This document shows, in pieces, positions 1-15,500 of a DNA stretch of 64,000 nt. This DNA comes from Eopsaltria australis. Taxonomy: Eukaryota; Chordata; Aves; Passeriformes; Petroicidae. The notes beneath the pieces were generated by a model. That model made no database searches. It was given only the letters and a program-made list of their open reading frames with translations, and was not told where the DNA came from. The DNA lies in NCBI GenBank assembly GCA_034509425.1, contig JAVTVJ010001183.1:62001-126000 (forward strand), in the 5' to 3' direction. A program made the position numbers and the translations under genes. Within the stretch, counting starts at the first letter, position 1; each line of letters opens with the position of its first letter.

Positions 1-452
1 TTAAACATTCAGAATTAATACAAAATTTTCACAGATTAATACTTTATAATCTTTATATGCAGAACTTATAAATCTGGCATATACTAACATCAAGTACTTA
101 ATTTTGACCTAAAGTTTAATTTGTTTTCAGAAAGGAATTTTATATACTAATTTTACTTATTAGAAAAGAGAAGTATCAGAGACAATACTTGCAAAGAGAA
201 AAAAAACCAAAACTCTGGATAACAACTTTTTAAAATCCTTTGATTGTCAGCAAGAACTTGAAGAAAATAGAAGAAAGAAAAGAAAACCAAGTCAGACAGC
301 AATGTAGAAAGCTATTTGCTCTTAAAAATTAAAAATGAATAAAAATAATAAAAATTACAAGGGAGCAGTGAAATACTTTTTTATTATTTTTGTGTCAAAA
401 TATAGAAACCGATTATGATAATTTAAATCCTGAAGGACATGTTTCATTCTAC
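1..452. other. Part of NIPBL intron 30
   Basis: AT-rich intronic sequence downstream of exon 30. No repeat element, conserved exon or RNA gene was recognised. Confidence 0.8.
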
Positions 453-587
453 CTTAATGCCTTCTTCATCATTGACTCTCCGAATCATTTTCACACACAT
501 CTCAGTAATTTTGGGAAATGTTGGTTGTTCAATGCAGATATCCCTAAGTATCTTTATGACCCTTTTTCTGACACTGATACCAGTATC
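453..587 (-). CDS. NIPBL: NIPBL exon 30 (HEAT repeat), last exon in window
   Basis: 135 bases, 45 codons, acceptor CCTCACAG|GATAC and donor TAAG|GTAGAATG. Encodes [20 protein letters not shown], then [18 protein letters not shown] and NDEEGIK, matching the next HEAT repeat. The gene continues to lower coordinates outside the window. Confidence 0.96.
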
Positions 588-3500
588 CTGTGAGGAGAAA
601 AACATTATGCTCTTGGAAAGAAATCAGACATATTAATTAATGTATTATATAAATTATATTTGAAGATCACACAGTCTGACCTGAAAAATGTATTCAGAAA
701 AGGCAGCTAAAATATTTTGGAGTATATTTATACAAAAGGTCAGCATAACTTTATTTGCAACAATTCTAAAGGTTTTGGCTGAGTCCTCAAAACATTGAAA
801 CACTTCCTCCATTTATATCGTCCCAATTAGGAACTTATGATGTTGCAAATGTATAATGTCACTTCTTAATTCAAGATCTTACAAGCTAGATGCGATGATG
901 CTTTAGCTACTGTTTTGGAACACCTAAGACAGTTTGCAAATCTGGACTGTAATACTTCAAAAGCCTTTGGATAAAGCTTATGGATGATATGTGCAGCAAA
1001 TATTTTCCATTTTCCTAGGCTTCACCTAAGGAGAAGGATGAGGAGTTTCATTTCATATTACTTAACTCAAAATATGTTTAATCTAAATGCCAGGATGAGC
1101 TCCTTTATGCATGCTCATATGGACATCTCCAAAACACTTTACAAACATGTTTTATCATGTAACTATAGCAAATGAGTAGTATTTGACTAAAAACCTAACA
1201 TGAATGCTAAAAGCTAGTGTTATCTTACAGTTAAATTAACATTGTATTTTATCTGAACATCCAGCCAAAACCCACTTTTTCTACAAAATCTCTAATTAAA
1301 AGCCTTTTAAAGCACTAAAACATAGCATAAAAACCAAAGTAGTTTTATCTTTTTTGTTTCTTTTGGACTACAAATGGCAACTTTAAATTACTGTGTTGTA
1401 GATTTTTTTCATCACCCACACTACTGAACAGCCCTCAATAACCCATATCTGAAACTTCAGAGATGTAGCAAAATTCCTCATTTAATCTAATTTGTGCCTT
1501 AATAAAGGAACCAAAAGGAATATAATACTGGTCTTGTTGCAGTGCAACTTTCTATGTATATTTACTTATTGATGTATATGCTGGTTCTGGATGGGGTACA
1601 GTTAATTTCCTTCCCAGTGGCTGGCATGGGGCTGTGCTGGGATTTGTGCTGAACATAGAGTTGATAATACAGAGATGTTTTTGTTACTGCTGAGCTTGCA
1701 CAGAGCCAAGGCCTTTTCTGCTCCTTGTACGCTGGGGAGGGGGCTGGGGGTGCATGGAAGGTTGAGAGGAGACAGCTGGGACAGACAGGTGACCCCAACT
1801 GACCAAAGGGATATTCCAGACCATATGACATCATGCTCAGTATATAAAGTGAGGGGAAGAAGGAGGAAGGAGAGGACATTTTGAGGGATGGTGTTTGTCT
1901 TCCCAAGTCACCATTCCACAGGATGGGGCCCTGCTCTCTTGGAGGTGGCTGAACACCTGCCTGCCCTTGAAAAGGGCTCAATGAATTCCTTCTTTTGCTT
2001 TGCTTGTGTGTGATGCTTTTGCTTTCCTTGTTAAACTGTCTTTCTCTCAACCCAGGAGTTTTCTGGCTTTTACTCTTCCAATTCTCTCCCCAGTCCTGCT
2101 AGTGGGGGTGTGACCGAGAGGCTGCGAGGGACTTGGCTGCTGGCTGGGGTGAAACCACGACAATGTAAGAAAGACTCACTGAAAACAAGCAATGCATTTT
2201 AGAAGGTTGGTCTTAAAAGCATGATGCTCCCCATTAAAATAATAACATATCATTTACTCTTGGAATCATCATTCCATATTATTAAACATCTAAACTCAGT
2301 TGAAAACATATTTCCCAATGACACTTATAAATATCATAAGTCACCGTACCAATATTCTTTCAATCAGCATATCATAATACTGCTCAGCAAGCTGAGGACG
2401 GCAGAGCACAAATCGGCCAAGAAGCTCCACAGCTGCTTCTCTTACACTAGTGGAGTTATCCATTAACCGCCCATGAACTCCTCGTTGCATATCCAGCTAA
2501 AAAGGAATAAATAAAACACAAATCCAAAATAAGAATTAAAGATTTCTTTTAAGTGTGACAGAAGAATGCATATACATGATGGATATTTCAGATTTTTTAC
2601 CCTGGCTAGAATACTGGGGTCTACAGCAACAACCTCAGACAGACACTTCATGGCTTTTGTTCGAACAGCAATTGCATTTTCACCAAGAACACGCAGAATC
2701 TAATAAGAGAACAAACCAAAGATTCATTTGCTTTGGGAAGGTAGCAAACTGTTTAACAGGCAACAGTGCAGCAGAATAACATACAAATGAAATAACTAAT
2801 ATAAGAAGTTCCTTCATTTTAAACTCTACTTTTGCCATTCAGTTGTGGCTTTGATCATGGTTCTTTCAATGGAAGAGGTGGATTTGGGCACTATCATTTT
2901 AAGAATGGCTCTGTATGCAGATCACTATAAGTAACAGAACCTAAACTAAACCAAACCAAACCAGTACTGGAGTCCAAACATGTTGCCATGACAACATGCT
3001 AGTGCTCTTCTCCCAGAAAAAGGAAAAAAATCACACTGGTTAAACAACAGCTTCCAAAGTGACAGTAACATGCACTGCAAGCAAGTAGCTAAGCTGGCTT
3101 GTATTTTCAAATTAAGATCAATTTAATGAGTTAATATCACCAAATGAGCATGCATCTTACAGAAACTGTAAAAAAGATTTCAACATTTTGCAATTATTTT
3201 TTACTGTGTACATCTAAGATATTGATTTTGCCATCTATATCCATGGACAAATAAAATAATGCATGTACAATACGACATATAAAATGCATGCAAGAAAAAG
3301 AAATATGAACACTTATGTCATTAATACAGAAAGCATGTGGTGTTATCATGTCCTGTTAAATACCTGTGCTCAACAATGAACAGATATGGCACACTACCAC
3401 AAAAGTGTTTGGAATGAGAAACCAATTGCATTTCACTGTACTAAGACTTCCTGCACAGTTTACCTGTGTCAAATAAATATCAAAGCTCTGGGCAAATGGC

Positions 3501-6500
3501 CTCATAGAGGCCAAGTAGCGAACAATCAAACATGCATCTTCATAGTCCACAGTATCAGAATTCATCCTGCAACAAATCCAATGTTTTAATTAGGACATGT
3601 TTATCAAAAATGATTAAAAATGTCAAATGCATGGTTAATAAAGCAGTGGTGCTCAAACATACTTTAATGTACTGAACTGAGATGGAGCAGTTTTAATGAT
3701 GCTGCGAAGAAATGTTTTGCGACTTTCCGCTCTATGCATGATTTGCCCTGTGGTCTCAACATCTTTTGCATGATGAGTTCCTTCAGATGAATCCTCATCC
3801 TTCTGAGACTTAATTGCTTTCTCTGTCTCCATAGTTGTATCACGGAACCACTGAGCTATATAAAACTTCCGAGAAAACTGGAGAAATACAGCAGGATACA
3901 CAGAAAACAAAAACAACAGATGTAGAAGAGTGACATTAACAGATATGAGATTGAGTTTAACGCATCAACCATATTTCAGAAAACACAACATTATACGTTA
4001 GGGTGACAATTTAATTGAATAATTTTATTCAGTGCATGTTACTAAAATTATTTTTATATAAACTTGACATCAGAAAGCTGAAATTTACCACTAATGATGC
4101 ATCAGTTTCTGTGTTCTCATCCAGATAATCTAGCAAAGCCTTTTGCAGCTGTTGAATTTCATCTTCTCCTCCTGAAACCTATCGGAAATAGAAAGATAGC
4201 TTTAAAATAGAATATTGCACAGTGGTGATTATCATCTAAAAATCTGTCTGTCCGCATATAAAATACACTGAAGTTAATGTTCTGCAATTATCAAAAAAAT
4301 TAACAATAGTTTAATCAATTACTTCTAAACTTTATAGAGACTAAACCAAATTAGACTGTAGCTCCAAAGTCAAAAAAAGATTAACAGCAGAATAAGACTT
4401 GTTTTAAAACAGACTGACTGATTTGATTAATTTTCATTCTATGATCTTGTATGAAGACCCTCTTCCCAAGGAAAAACAAAGGGCTGAAATCACACATAGT
4501 AGACTGACAAAAGATTTAACCTATAAAAGGCATCATTAGCTCTCTCAACAATATTAAATACTGAAACAATGACTTCACAGGTGAACAAGGGATAAAAGGC
4601 AAAAAAGTCAAATGAAAATAAATATGAAATATGGACAACAGTAAAAAAAATATGGGAAACGTCAAAGAAATAAAAATAACTAATCCCTCTGCAAAACATT
4701 TAGTATAACTGTTTTCAGGTTTAAAGCATTGATACAGAGAAAGTTCAGCAAAGTATGCTCAATCAATTCAGCAAAGAATTTACAGAGGTTATTCCCAAAC
4801 ACCCCTGAGCTCTAGCACTAAAGAGTCATACTCTCTGAGACTCAATTAAGTTTCTATCAGGTCAAAAACCTTGAGAACAAACATAAATTTTATAAAAATT
4901 CCACCTAGCGCATAAAGTCTATCTACAGAATAGGGTAATATTAATTTTCCTGTGAAGCACTTTTAAGATGCACAAAAAGGATTACATATGAAATATTATT
5001 CTGAGAACTATGCATCAGATTTGTAAATAGCTAAACTCTATGAATGTTAAAACCAGAATATTTTTACAAGAGGCTATTTTATAGGAAATATGTATATCCT
5101 GATCTCTTAAATAGTTCTAGAGTATGTAAATTGAACAATGATTTTGTATATGACCATCAGACAATGTACTTTTCCCCATATAGGGGTAAGAGATCAAATC
5201 AGTATCAATTAACTTGTTAATGAATCAGAAATTAACTTTCTCAACACCTACAAGACAGCATAAAGCCAAAACCCTAAAACACTCTCTTTTCCTTAGTATT
5301 ATACTGAAATGTGCAGGTCCTTGCAATTGCCAGTGCTACAGCAGAAAAAAGGGGCTTTTCCCCCTCAAATTAATGAGTTCAAGAATTCAAAACACGTCTA
5401 CAGTAGACATAATACTAATATAGGTTTATTAATATATATTTGGCACCCTCTGATGTGCAAATTATGATTTGAAAGTCTGGCCTTCAACCAATGTTAAATT
5501 CTGTGGATAAAAAGGCTGAAAAAGTTGCTTGATGAACCTTAACTTCCTAACTATTATAAAAAGTAAAAACCACAGAACAAACAAAATGAAACTGTGAAGT
5601 CCACAACAAATCATTATTCAATATTGATAATAAAAGCAGAAGAATAATTTTTGGCTTAAACTTCTTCAGCTAAAAAAACATTTCTCTTCTTCAGCAATAA
5701 AGCCTGTAACTTATAGTCATCAACTTCTGTATGAACAGCATAGATTGAGAATCTTGTCACAAATGTAGCACATAATATAGCTTGCAAACAACAGCAAGTG
5801 GAAAAAGGTACAATTAAAAGTCCAGAAGATCTGCATATCAAGAGATAAATTAATGAAAAGCATGCACAAGTGTTCAAATAAACTTGACAATCTATGACAG
5901 AATTCGATGAAAAAAATCTACTGTTTAAAAATGTCAAAACAGAATAGAGTTTCTCCTAAATCTAATTATACAGTTCATGAGTCCAAACCACAATAGACAG
6001 TTATAAGCATTCATTGATCATTGAGGATTATCCTGGTAATTATATCAGAGGGTAAAAGGAAATATCCAACAGAGTCTAAGTATTCAATTCAGCAGGATAG
6101 AAAAATCTGTAGAGATATAAGTTCATTTCTGAATGAAAAGAATTATTTAAGATACTTCTAATGATTAAAGCTGAATATGTCTACCAATGGATCTTATTTT
6201 CTTGCCATTTGAGCAACAAAATGAAGCTTAGGTGTCATATACACATTTTCAAGTAGTTATTTGTTCCTACATTACAAATCATTTATAAACAACACAGTCT
6301 ACCCAGAGTGATTGTACTGTATAGTATACACATTTCACAATGCCATCATTCATGTTAAGCTTCCTGAGTAACTGAAAAAAGCTTTTAGCACTCAACTGCA
6401 CACAGGTATTTTATTTTGTGCAGATGTCAATGCCTAGTTACTGTCTGATCCTGTAAAAAACTCAAAACAAATAGAAAAATTCAGGTCACCACTCAGGTAT

Positions 6501-9500
6501 ATATCTTTTTAGAATATCTTTCAATACTATTATATAACTTCTGAAGATAAGGAAAGAGAAAAGGATTCTTCTAAAATATTTCCCTATGAAGTCTAATGTA
6601 CAATTGCCAAAATCACTGCAAACAGAGAATTACAACCCCTTAGTACATAGAAGTATAAATTATAATAAGCCATGAACATAAAGATTTGACACTATACATA
6701 GTAAAATATTCCAATTGACAAAAGTTATGGGAAGCATCAGCCTCATGAAGGAGTGGATGAATTTTGATTCTTTATCTGAATGCCTGTAAATTGCATGAGT
6801 TTTACCTTCAAAATAAGTCTGAACAGTCATCATAAAATACATATAGTAGATCTGGAGTCTTTTCAGGGAAACAAACTTGATATGACTACTCAACTTTAAA
6901 TCTCATCATGCTGAGAACAATTAGTAGTTCAGAAAGAAAAGTATTGCATCCATAAGAATTTTAAAATTCACATTTTTAAAAAGACACATAAGACCCAAGA
7001 TTTTCTTAATGTACTATAGAGAGCCCAAATGCATACACTGCTTTGTTAATTGCTGCCAACCTTGTAGATTTGGAGACATTTTGATAAGGAGCATTAGCAG
7101 AAATGCAAATATGTATTCTCCAATGAAAGATATATGCAATTCCAGTAAAAAACCCCACAAAAATAACACCCCCCCCCAACCAATACCAGTTCCATCACAT
7201 AAAAACTAACCTTATAGGCCTAACAGTTTAACTCTCAAAAGTCTCTATATGAGTGCCATAAGCTCAATTACCATTTTGCAATAGCAAATGTACACACATG
7301 CATACACACACATATATATTTTAAGGCCTCTTAAGATATAATCCAACTGTCACTCCATTATTTCATCTATATCATCACCAGAAAATTGGTTTTACCATTT
7401 CAATTAACCATTTAAAATGATCACTAGGAAGATGGTGTGAGAAAGTCATGAATTAACAAATATGATACTTATAAATTGAGTATATTTGGTTCAGAAATCT
7501 GAACAACAATGAAAACTCATTCCCCATAATGCCAGTTTTTCACACATCTTTAAATGTTTAGGCTTTTAAATAGACACATCTCAATCCAACTGGCATGGTA
7601 TCTTTCACACACCTGTTTGAGTATTCTGGCTATAGAACCTTGATCCATTTTGCTAGTGACTGCATCTTTCCTGAGTCTTGCAGCTACAATTCCAAGATAG
7701 TCAAGCGATGCAACTCTTAATGCCATTTCTGTAGATTTGTTACTGAACTGGTGAACCTAAGAAAAGCAGAGTAAGCTGTTATAAAAATTATTTATTTATG
7801 CAACTTACAACTACTTCTTACAAGAAACTTTGACCTTATTAAAAAGTCCACCTAATTTCCATGCTGCTTAGAGTTATGTAATTTACTATTACATCACAGA
7901 TACAGTCCTTACTTTACAATAATGTTTTTTTCCTTTATTGAGTCTTTCGCTCTACAAATACACCTGTTATAAAGATATGTATTTTTAAAAAAACTAAAAT
8001 AAACCAGACATCTAGTAGAGCAGATATCCTTTGCAATAGCATAGCACCATAATACATCTTCCTCATTATCCACACAAGTATAAAGAAAGCTACATTTTAC
8101 CAGGAACACGACCATAAAATATTTTCCAAATAAAAAGCTCAATTACTGTATTAATTGAATTTTAATAATAATGAAGAACTCTCAAAAAACATTACAACCA
8201 AAATATTCACATTCTGTAAAATATCACAATCCATAAGTAAATGTACCACTTACTTTTAGATCAAACTCGTAAAAGACCAAACTACTTAATTGTTTTCAGG
8301 TTCTGTGCTAAAGGAATAGTCCAGAGAAGTATGGGACTGGGAGAGCAAAGTCCCTCCCATTCTAAGTGAAGATCAGGCTCATGACTACCTGAGGAACCTG
8401 AATGTCCATAAGACCTTAGAGAACCTTCTAGTGCCTGAAGGGGGACTATAAAAAAGCTGGAGAGGGACTATTTGCAAGGGCATGGAGTGATAGGACAAGG
8501 GGGAATGGTTTCCCACTGCCAGAGGGCAGGGTTAGATGGGATATTGGGAAGAAATTGTTCCCTGTGAGGGTGGTGAGGCCCTAGCACAGGTTGCCCAGAG
8601 AAGCTGTGGCTGCCCCATCAATGGAAATGTCCATGACCAGGTTGGACAGATCTTGGAGCAACCTGGTCTAGTGAAAGGTGTCCCTGCCTGTCCACTGCAG
8701 GGGCGTGGAATGACATGAGCTTTAAAGTCCCTTCCAACCCAAACCATTCTATGATTCTATGAATAATTACAGGTATTAGTCTGACTTTATTCCCAATGAA
8801 TATGAATGAAACTATTGGATAGCATCCAAAGGAGGGTGATGAAGATCGTGAAGGGTTTAGAGGGGAAGCCATACAAGGACTGGCTGAGGGCACTTGGCCT
8901 GTTCAGCCTCGAGGAGACTGAGGTGAGACCTCATCACTGTCTACAACTTCCTTGTGAGGGGCAGTGGAGGAACAGACACTGATCTCTTCTCCGGTGACCA
9001 GTGACAGGACCTGAAGGAACAGCTGGAACTGTGTCAGGGGAGGTTTAAGTTGGATATCAGGAAGAGGTTCTGCCCCCAGAGGATGATCGGGCACTAAACA
9101 GGCTCCCCAGGGAAGTGGTCACAGCCCCAAGGCTGCCAGAGCTCAAGGAGTGTTTGGACAACACTCTCAGGCACAGGGTGAGATTGTTTGGAGTGTCCTG
9201 TGCAGGGCCAGGAGTTGGACTCAATAATCTTTGTGGGTCCCTTCCAGCTCAGCATATTCTATGGTTCTATGAATATCTAAACTTATTAGATGCTATAGAA
9301 TGGCATTTTTTAATGTGGAAAATGTCACAGAATATTAGAAGAGGACTTTTATGAGAAACTGTAAACATATGACCTTTACGAAGTTCCATATCAATGACCT
9401 TCTGACCTAAATTTTATTTTCTATACATTACATAATAGTGTACATGTAAGAATATCCTTACATGCTGCATTGCATGTGTCAACAGTCAGAAAACACTGCT

Positions 9501-12500
9501 GTAATAGTTTGAGCTGAAATAAACAAGGTTCAGTGTAATAAGAAATAAATTAATATAATAATTAAGAACAAGTATCCCTTACCAGTAGCCTTCCTAATAA
9601 ACTAAGTAGCAACTCTGCAGCTGGCCATTCTGGTTTATTGACTGTGGAAAGAAGATCTTGAATAAAGTTCTCAAACAGTGGTCTGTAATCTTCTTCCCCT
9701 TGTTTACTGCCACATCTGTTTAAATCAAAATGCATGTTTGTAAGTGAATTTAAAAGCCATTTAAGCTTTTCTTCTGATGCAAAGAGAACTAATCCTATTT
9801 TTAACCAGAAAACCAGTTTTATGCAATTCTAAAAAAAATCTGACATACTAGCAGAAAAAATTTTTTTTTCCATTTACAGACAAATAGTTTAAACAGTTAT
9901 CACTCCAAGTTGCACTGCAAGTAAAGCAGTTAATCCAGGGTAGTAGAATTTTGTTCCTAAGGTTTTTCACTTATTGTTTTGAGTCAGTCTGCATTAACTT
10001 GGATAAACAAAGTAGGTAAAACTCTAAAGCTCAAGCTAGAGTGGGGTATTTAGAAGGTGTTTTGTCCTTAAACCTGGTCTGACTTATCTCACAGCGGTAA
10101 GGCATCTCAATATTGTGTTCCAGAAAGGTTAAAATCAGAATGTAAAAAAATCAAAACATAACATATGTGGTAGTGCTTCACCTATATGTGGCACCCCGAA
10201 CTTTAATCATACCAAAAGTATGCAGAGAAATGGCTAGATAGCTCATAAACAGCGTTTTGGCTTAACAACAGAAATTAACACGATAGAAACCTCCGGACTT
10301 TTTCTTACAAATCCTTTGGTTATTCAGGTATGGGGGTTTTTTCCCTGCTGAGCTATTGACATTCCTAACTTTATTTAAATTAAAGTAATTTTAGGGTTTT
10401 TATATTTTGGTCATTTTGATGACGGAAATAATCTGGTTTCATCACTTAAATATTTACTCAGCCTTCTCTTCCATGTTTCAGATGAGTAAAAGATCCCTGA
10501 TAAAAGGATCCTATATAAATTATCAGACATTCTTAAATGTGTTCTTAAACTCTGCAGACTGTCTGTTCCATAAAAAATGTTTTCCAGACAGGTAGCTCTC
10601 TCAAAGATCGATAAAATATATTGTTATAAGTAAGCTTATTAGTAGTCATTTAGGATTGCAAAGTGGTTTGGCTTGTCTTAAGGTGTGACATTTTATTTGG
10701 AGTTGGTTTCATCAATACACTAAAGAATGCAACAGTACTTACTTCTTAAGGAAAATAGAAAGGAAGTTTTGTGCTGTTCTCATGGCTGTTTCATATGAGT
10801 TAGTCATAAGCACATCTTGATCCACCTAAAAATAAGAAGATGTATTTTTCTAATATTTTAGCATGCACAGAAATATAACTTCCAGACTAGCATTTCTCAT
10901 TCATCAAATAATTACAGCTGACATAAAATTAAAAGGCTTGATTACTAGAGCACCATCATAAAATATTATACCTACAAAGTCATTCCTGTAGCAAAAAAAA
11001 ATTCTCTTTAAAAACTTACTTTTTTGTTTGATTCCTCCTCTGAATTAGAATCTTTTTCTGTTGATGGCAAATGCACCACACACTGAATAAGCTGCAGAAC
11101 TAGTGCTGTTACCATCTGAATATACATAGGCTCTCCATCAGTGTCACTGCTGTTTAATCTGTTAATAAGACAGCATTAGCACTAAAACTAAACAAAAAAA
11201 AAAAACCAAAACCAGAAATTTTTTGTCCTAAATAACATCTTTCTAATATAATAATCAAAGCTAGGAATCTGTGTTATACACATTTATCTTGTCATTTGCT
11301 TCACTCGTATGCAGTGAAAGATTTGGTCTAACAAAAATGGCAAGCATTATTCTCAGGCCAAAGAGATGAACTGAAACAGCTCACAGATGGGACATCAGAG
11401 TGTCTGTGAAGTTCAGCAGCAGAAAAATCTTCAGAAATATTTAATAAATCAAATACATCCATGCAAAGGCACTTACTAATAGGTTTATTCTGTATAATGC
11501 CATATCCATTTCCAACACAACATTAAAAAATAGACCAAGCTTGTAATAATAATTTATTGCTTATATATTATTTACTGTATCTGAAATGTGCAGGAATTTT
11601 AAATGAGAAATTAGCGACCATGACCTGGACTGACTTCTACAAGAGTTACACCTATGCTAGTCTCAGATAGCACAACAGACTATAAACTTCAGTATGCAAG
11701 AGAGTTGGTATGAACAGCCAGAATACACTCCACCTCACATTTCTCCCCTCCCAAGTGATTTAACCTGATAAATAGTGTAGTATTTACTACCCATATGTAC
11801 ATCAACACCACTTAATGCTGCCTTTAACAATATGAAAAGGTGATAATCTCTGACATCATTCTCCCTAAATTATCTAAATAATAACGGGACACAAAACAGG
11901 TTGCAATTATTATCTTTATGAAGTTATCTCTAACTAATTGTACAGAGAGAATATTTTCCTATAAAATTTTAGGTAAGCTGCACCGTTCATGACTATAGCC
12001 ACAGACAGGGAATGTCTTCCAACAAGTTAGAGATAGGACTCTAGAGATAAACAGTACAGTCATTATGGCCTTGAGACAGTAACTTCCTTATAGTAAAGGT
12101 CCCAATTCAAAGAGGGTATCTACAATTTATGCTCCTATGCCTAACGGCTTCCTATTTGCTAGATGTCTCTGATGTCTATAAACAAAACAATAGCAAATAC
12201 TAGGAAAAAGCACTCATGTTAACATTAGAATTGCTGAATTCAACTTCAATGTTTCAATGAATTTTTTTTTCCTGGACATTTCCTGTTCATCCACCCTGGA
12301 TCAGACAACCTATTTCATTGACAACTTGTCTGTCTCCAGGGAAAAGATGTATGGAAGCAAGGAACAAAATCAACACTAACAACAAATGTTTTAGAATAAT
12401 TTGCAGTGTCCAACATCAGTTTTAACTAAAATCCAGTCCAGGTCAGATTCTTTCTCTAATTTAACCTGAAACTTTACTGTTATTCAGAAGATGCATTGAA

Positions 12501-15500
12501 ATCCAGCTGAAGCACTTAAAAGACAGTTAAAGCAAACTGAGTAGTTTCTAAATGAGACTCATTAAAAGGAGTAATAGATTGATTTCATGGAAAGAGTGCT
12601 CTGAGTACGTCCTCAAAGAAATTCAGCCAGAATTTTCCTATTAAGCTTTAGCAATGACATTATATAAGATCCATATAAACAGAACCAAAGAATTTTCCAA
12701 GAAAAAACCTTTGAATTCATACAAACATTGCAATCATTTACATACTTAGTGAGACAGATGAAAGGAATGAGAAAGAGGTGTCTTTACAAACAAACTGTGG
12801 GCCTGATGGTAGATAAGGCCAGATATGGAGAGGTGAAAGAAGCAATGGGGGAAACCATAAATTCCATAGGAATTCCACTAGTTGACACAGACTGTTACTC
12901 ACTTAAGACTGTGATAAATCTCTGGATTTAGAGAAAAAGAAAAGAGACACAAAGAAAAAGAAAAGGGGGGTATATATTAGAGGAGGGTCTTAGGTGTTAG
13001 ACAATTCAGGAAGTCTGTACCTCTCAAGTACCTCAGCCAATGGGGAAAGAGAGAGGGAAATGCAGTCGGGAAATTAGGATAAAAAGGAGGCTGCGTCCCC
13101 TAAAAATTTGAGAGACCCCATGGGAAATGCCCATGACCTCTCCCTTTATTCGAAATAAGTTACAGGACTCCTCTTTCTCCTTTTTGGACATAAACCTCTG
13201 GTGTTCGTGGATTAATTTTCCTGACACAGGTAAGATATTGCAATTATTTTGTGTTGGGGTTTAGGATTCTTTTGTTTCTTTCTCTCAAAGAATTTTTCCC
13301 ATTGTGTTGCTAAAAGACAATAACGACCGGGTACTTAAGAGAGACAAAAGAAGTGGCCACAGCTCAGGAGACTGGTCCAGCTGCCTACTCTCTTTTTACC
13401 TGGGGGTTTCTCTGGGAAGGGCAGAGATACCTCGAGATTTGGACTGGGAAAATGGGTTTGGGTGCAGCCCCTATCTCTCTTGTGCTCTCGGCGTTCTGGG
13501 GGGAGAGAGGTTGTGGTCGCTGCGGGGAGAATTCATCAGTACTCCGGGGTTCCATCTCCTGCTGCCTTTCTTCTACAGTGAGTGCAGCTCTGCTCATAAG
13601 AACAGCCGTTTTACTGGGACCTTATTAACACCCTACCTCACCAAACAAAGGACCCCTCGACATCTGCTCGGGTGCCTCAGGGGAAACCCTAGTGTAATGG
13701 ATGAATAAATGATAAATGTTGGCTTTGTATATTATGTACAAATAGTGTTATGATAAAATATAGTTAAGTATGTGATAAATACATATTATAGTACTGACTT
13801 TTTGCAAATGTTAAGCTGAATGCTATGTGTATACTGTTAAACCTTATACAAGTCGCTTTCATTATAGAAATATAATGATTACTAAATACTTTTTTTCTTT
13901 GTTCTAACTTAGATATAGTTGAGAAATAACTAATACAGCTGTGTTAAAATGTACCTAACTTACAATAGACCACCTGCTTAGCTGGATAAACACAGGTGTG
14001 ACAGGCACCTGCCACAGGACATCGCTATCAACAACAACCATCTGTTGGAAACTGATGGATGAAGGAAGATAATGAACTCTCCAAAAGGACCATGCATGCT
14101 CTAAAAAGGTGGACCTAAGGAGGAGCCATGCTACCTAGTTCTAGGAACATGTAAAAAAGTTTGGGGAAAAGTTTGAATATGCATAATTGTCTATGAATAT
14201 GCAATAGGCTGAGGCAATAAGAAAAGTATATAAAGAGAGTCTCTCACCACAGCAGGTGTGCTCTTGGCTCAGGGCCAAGGGTACCCAGCATCTTGGCTGT
14301 AGTAACATTTTGCCCTATCTTGTCCCTTATTGTCTTTTATTAAACCTTTAAATTTTAACAGGAGAGCGGACCTCGTTTTTCACAGGTAGAAACAAGACTG
14401 TACTAAAATTATAACCTCAAGATAATTGTGATATATTGGAAAATGTAGTCCTAAATATATAGCTATAAACATCTTTTGAGCTGATGACTTGCAGTGCAAA
14501 GGAATTTCAAGGGAACAAGAGAAGATAAGGCCAATTCACAGCTCTCGAAGGTGTCTGGACAATCTCAGGCAGGCTAAGAGGCAGTGAGAAGGGGGGCAGA
14601 GAGAGGGGAAAGGGTTGTTTGAAATGTAAATTTTCTTCTGAACTTAATGAATATGTAAAAGTTAAAAGTATTTAATCCATTGTAAAAAGAACAAAACCCA
14701 TGCCTCTAGCAGATATGCTATGCACCCAGCGCTGCTTTTGCCTTGTTCTACTAATAAATGTTCAATATTATTTTACTAAAATTTTGTTCATGGACCCATT
14801 TTTAACAATTGGTGACCCCAACATTATACTCCACTAGGGCCTGCTTTCTGGGAAGGGGGATGCCTCTAACAGCTGGAGAGTCAATGTGGGAAGAGATAAA
14901 AGAAAAATTACTGACTTAAGAGTCACAATTTTTACACTATAAAAGATACAAGAATTACCACTGAGGCAGAAGTCTCTTACATCCTGAAAGTGTTCTAACC
15001 CTCTCCCCAAAATCTGGACGCAGGTTTCGTGGTTACTTCTCTGGAGATCGAGGGAAAGGATCTCAATGTGTGCCCCACCAGCAATTAGATGGTAAGACAC
15101 ATTGAATCCTAAGCTTATACTATTTCTTTGCTAGCTGTAACTGAAAAAGGTACCTTCTCGTGTACTGTATGTTAATCTACTAGTAGTCTTTCTTTTTGTT
15201 TTATTCCTGTGTAGTATTGGTTTGCTTTTAAGTCTTATGTCTGTTAGTTTCCTCGTCTATTAACAAATGATTCATTCTATAATAGACAGAATCAGTCATC
15301 ATTAAAAGAACTTACGAACGAGAGTGGGTTTTGAGGTGCTGGCCGCCTCAGTAAGGTTACTGACTGCTGCCAGCGGCCTGGGCAAAAGGCAGAGCTTATC
15401 TAAACTCCCATATCCATTCGTGACAGGGACTCTCAGGAGTTAAATGCGTTGATAAGAATTTCCCAGAAAGGAATTCTTAGGAGTTGAGCACCTTGGTGGA

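Noticed and set aside
1562..2050. 162-residue minus-strand ORF
   Set aside because: Lies within the solo LTR on its antisense strand; no protein-like features.
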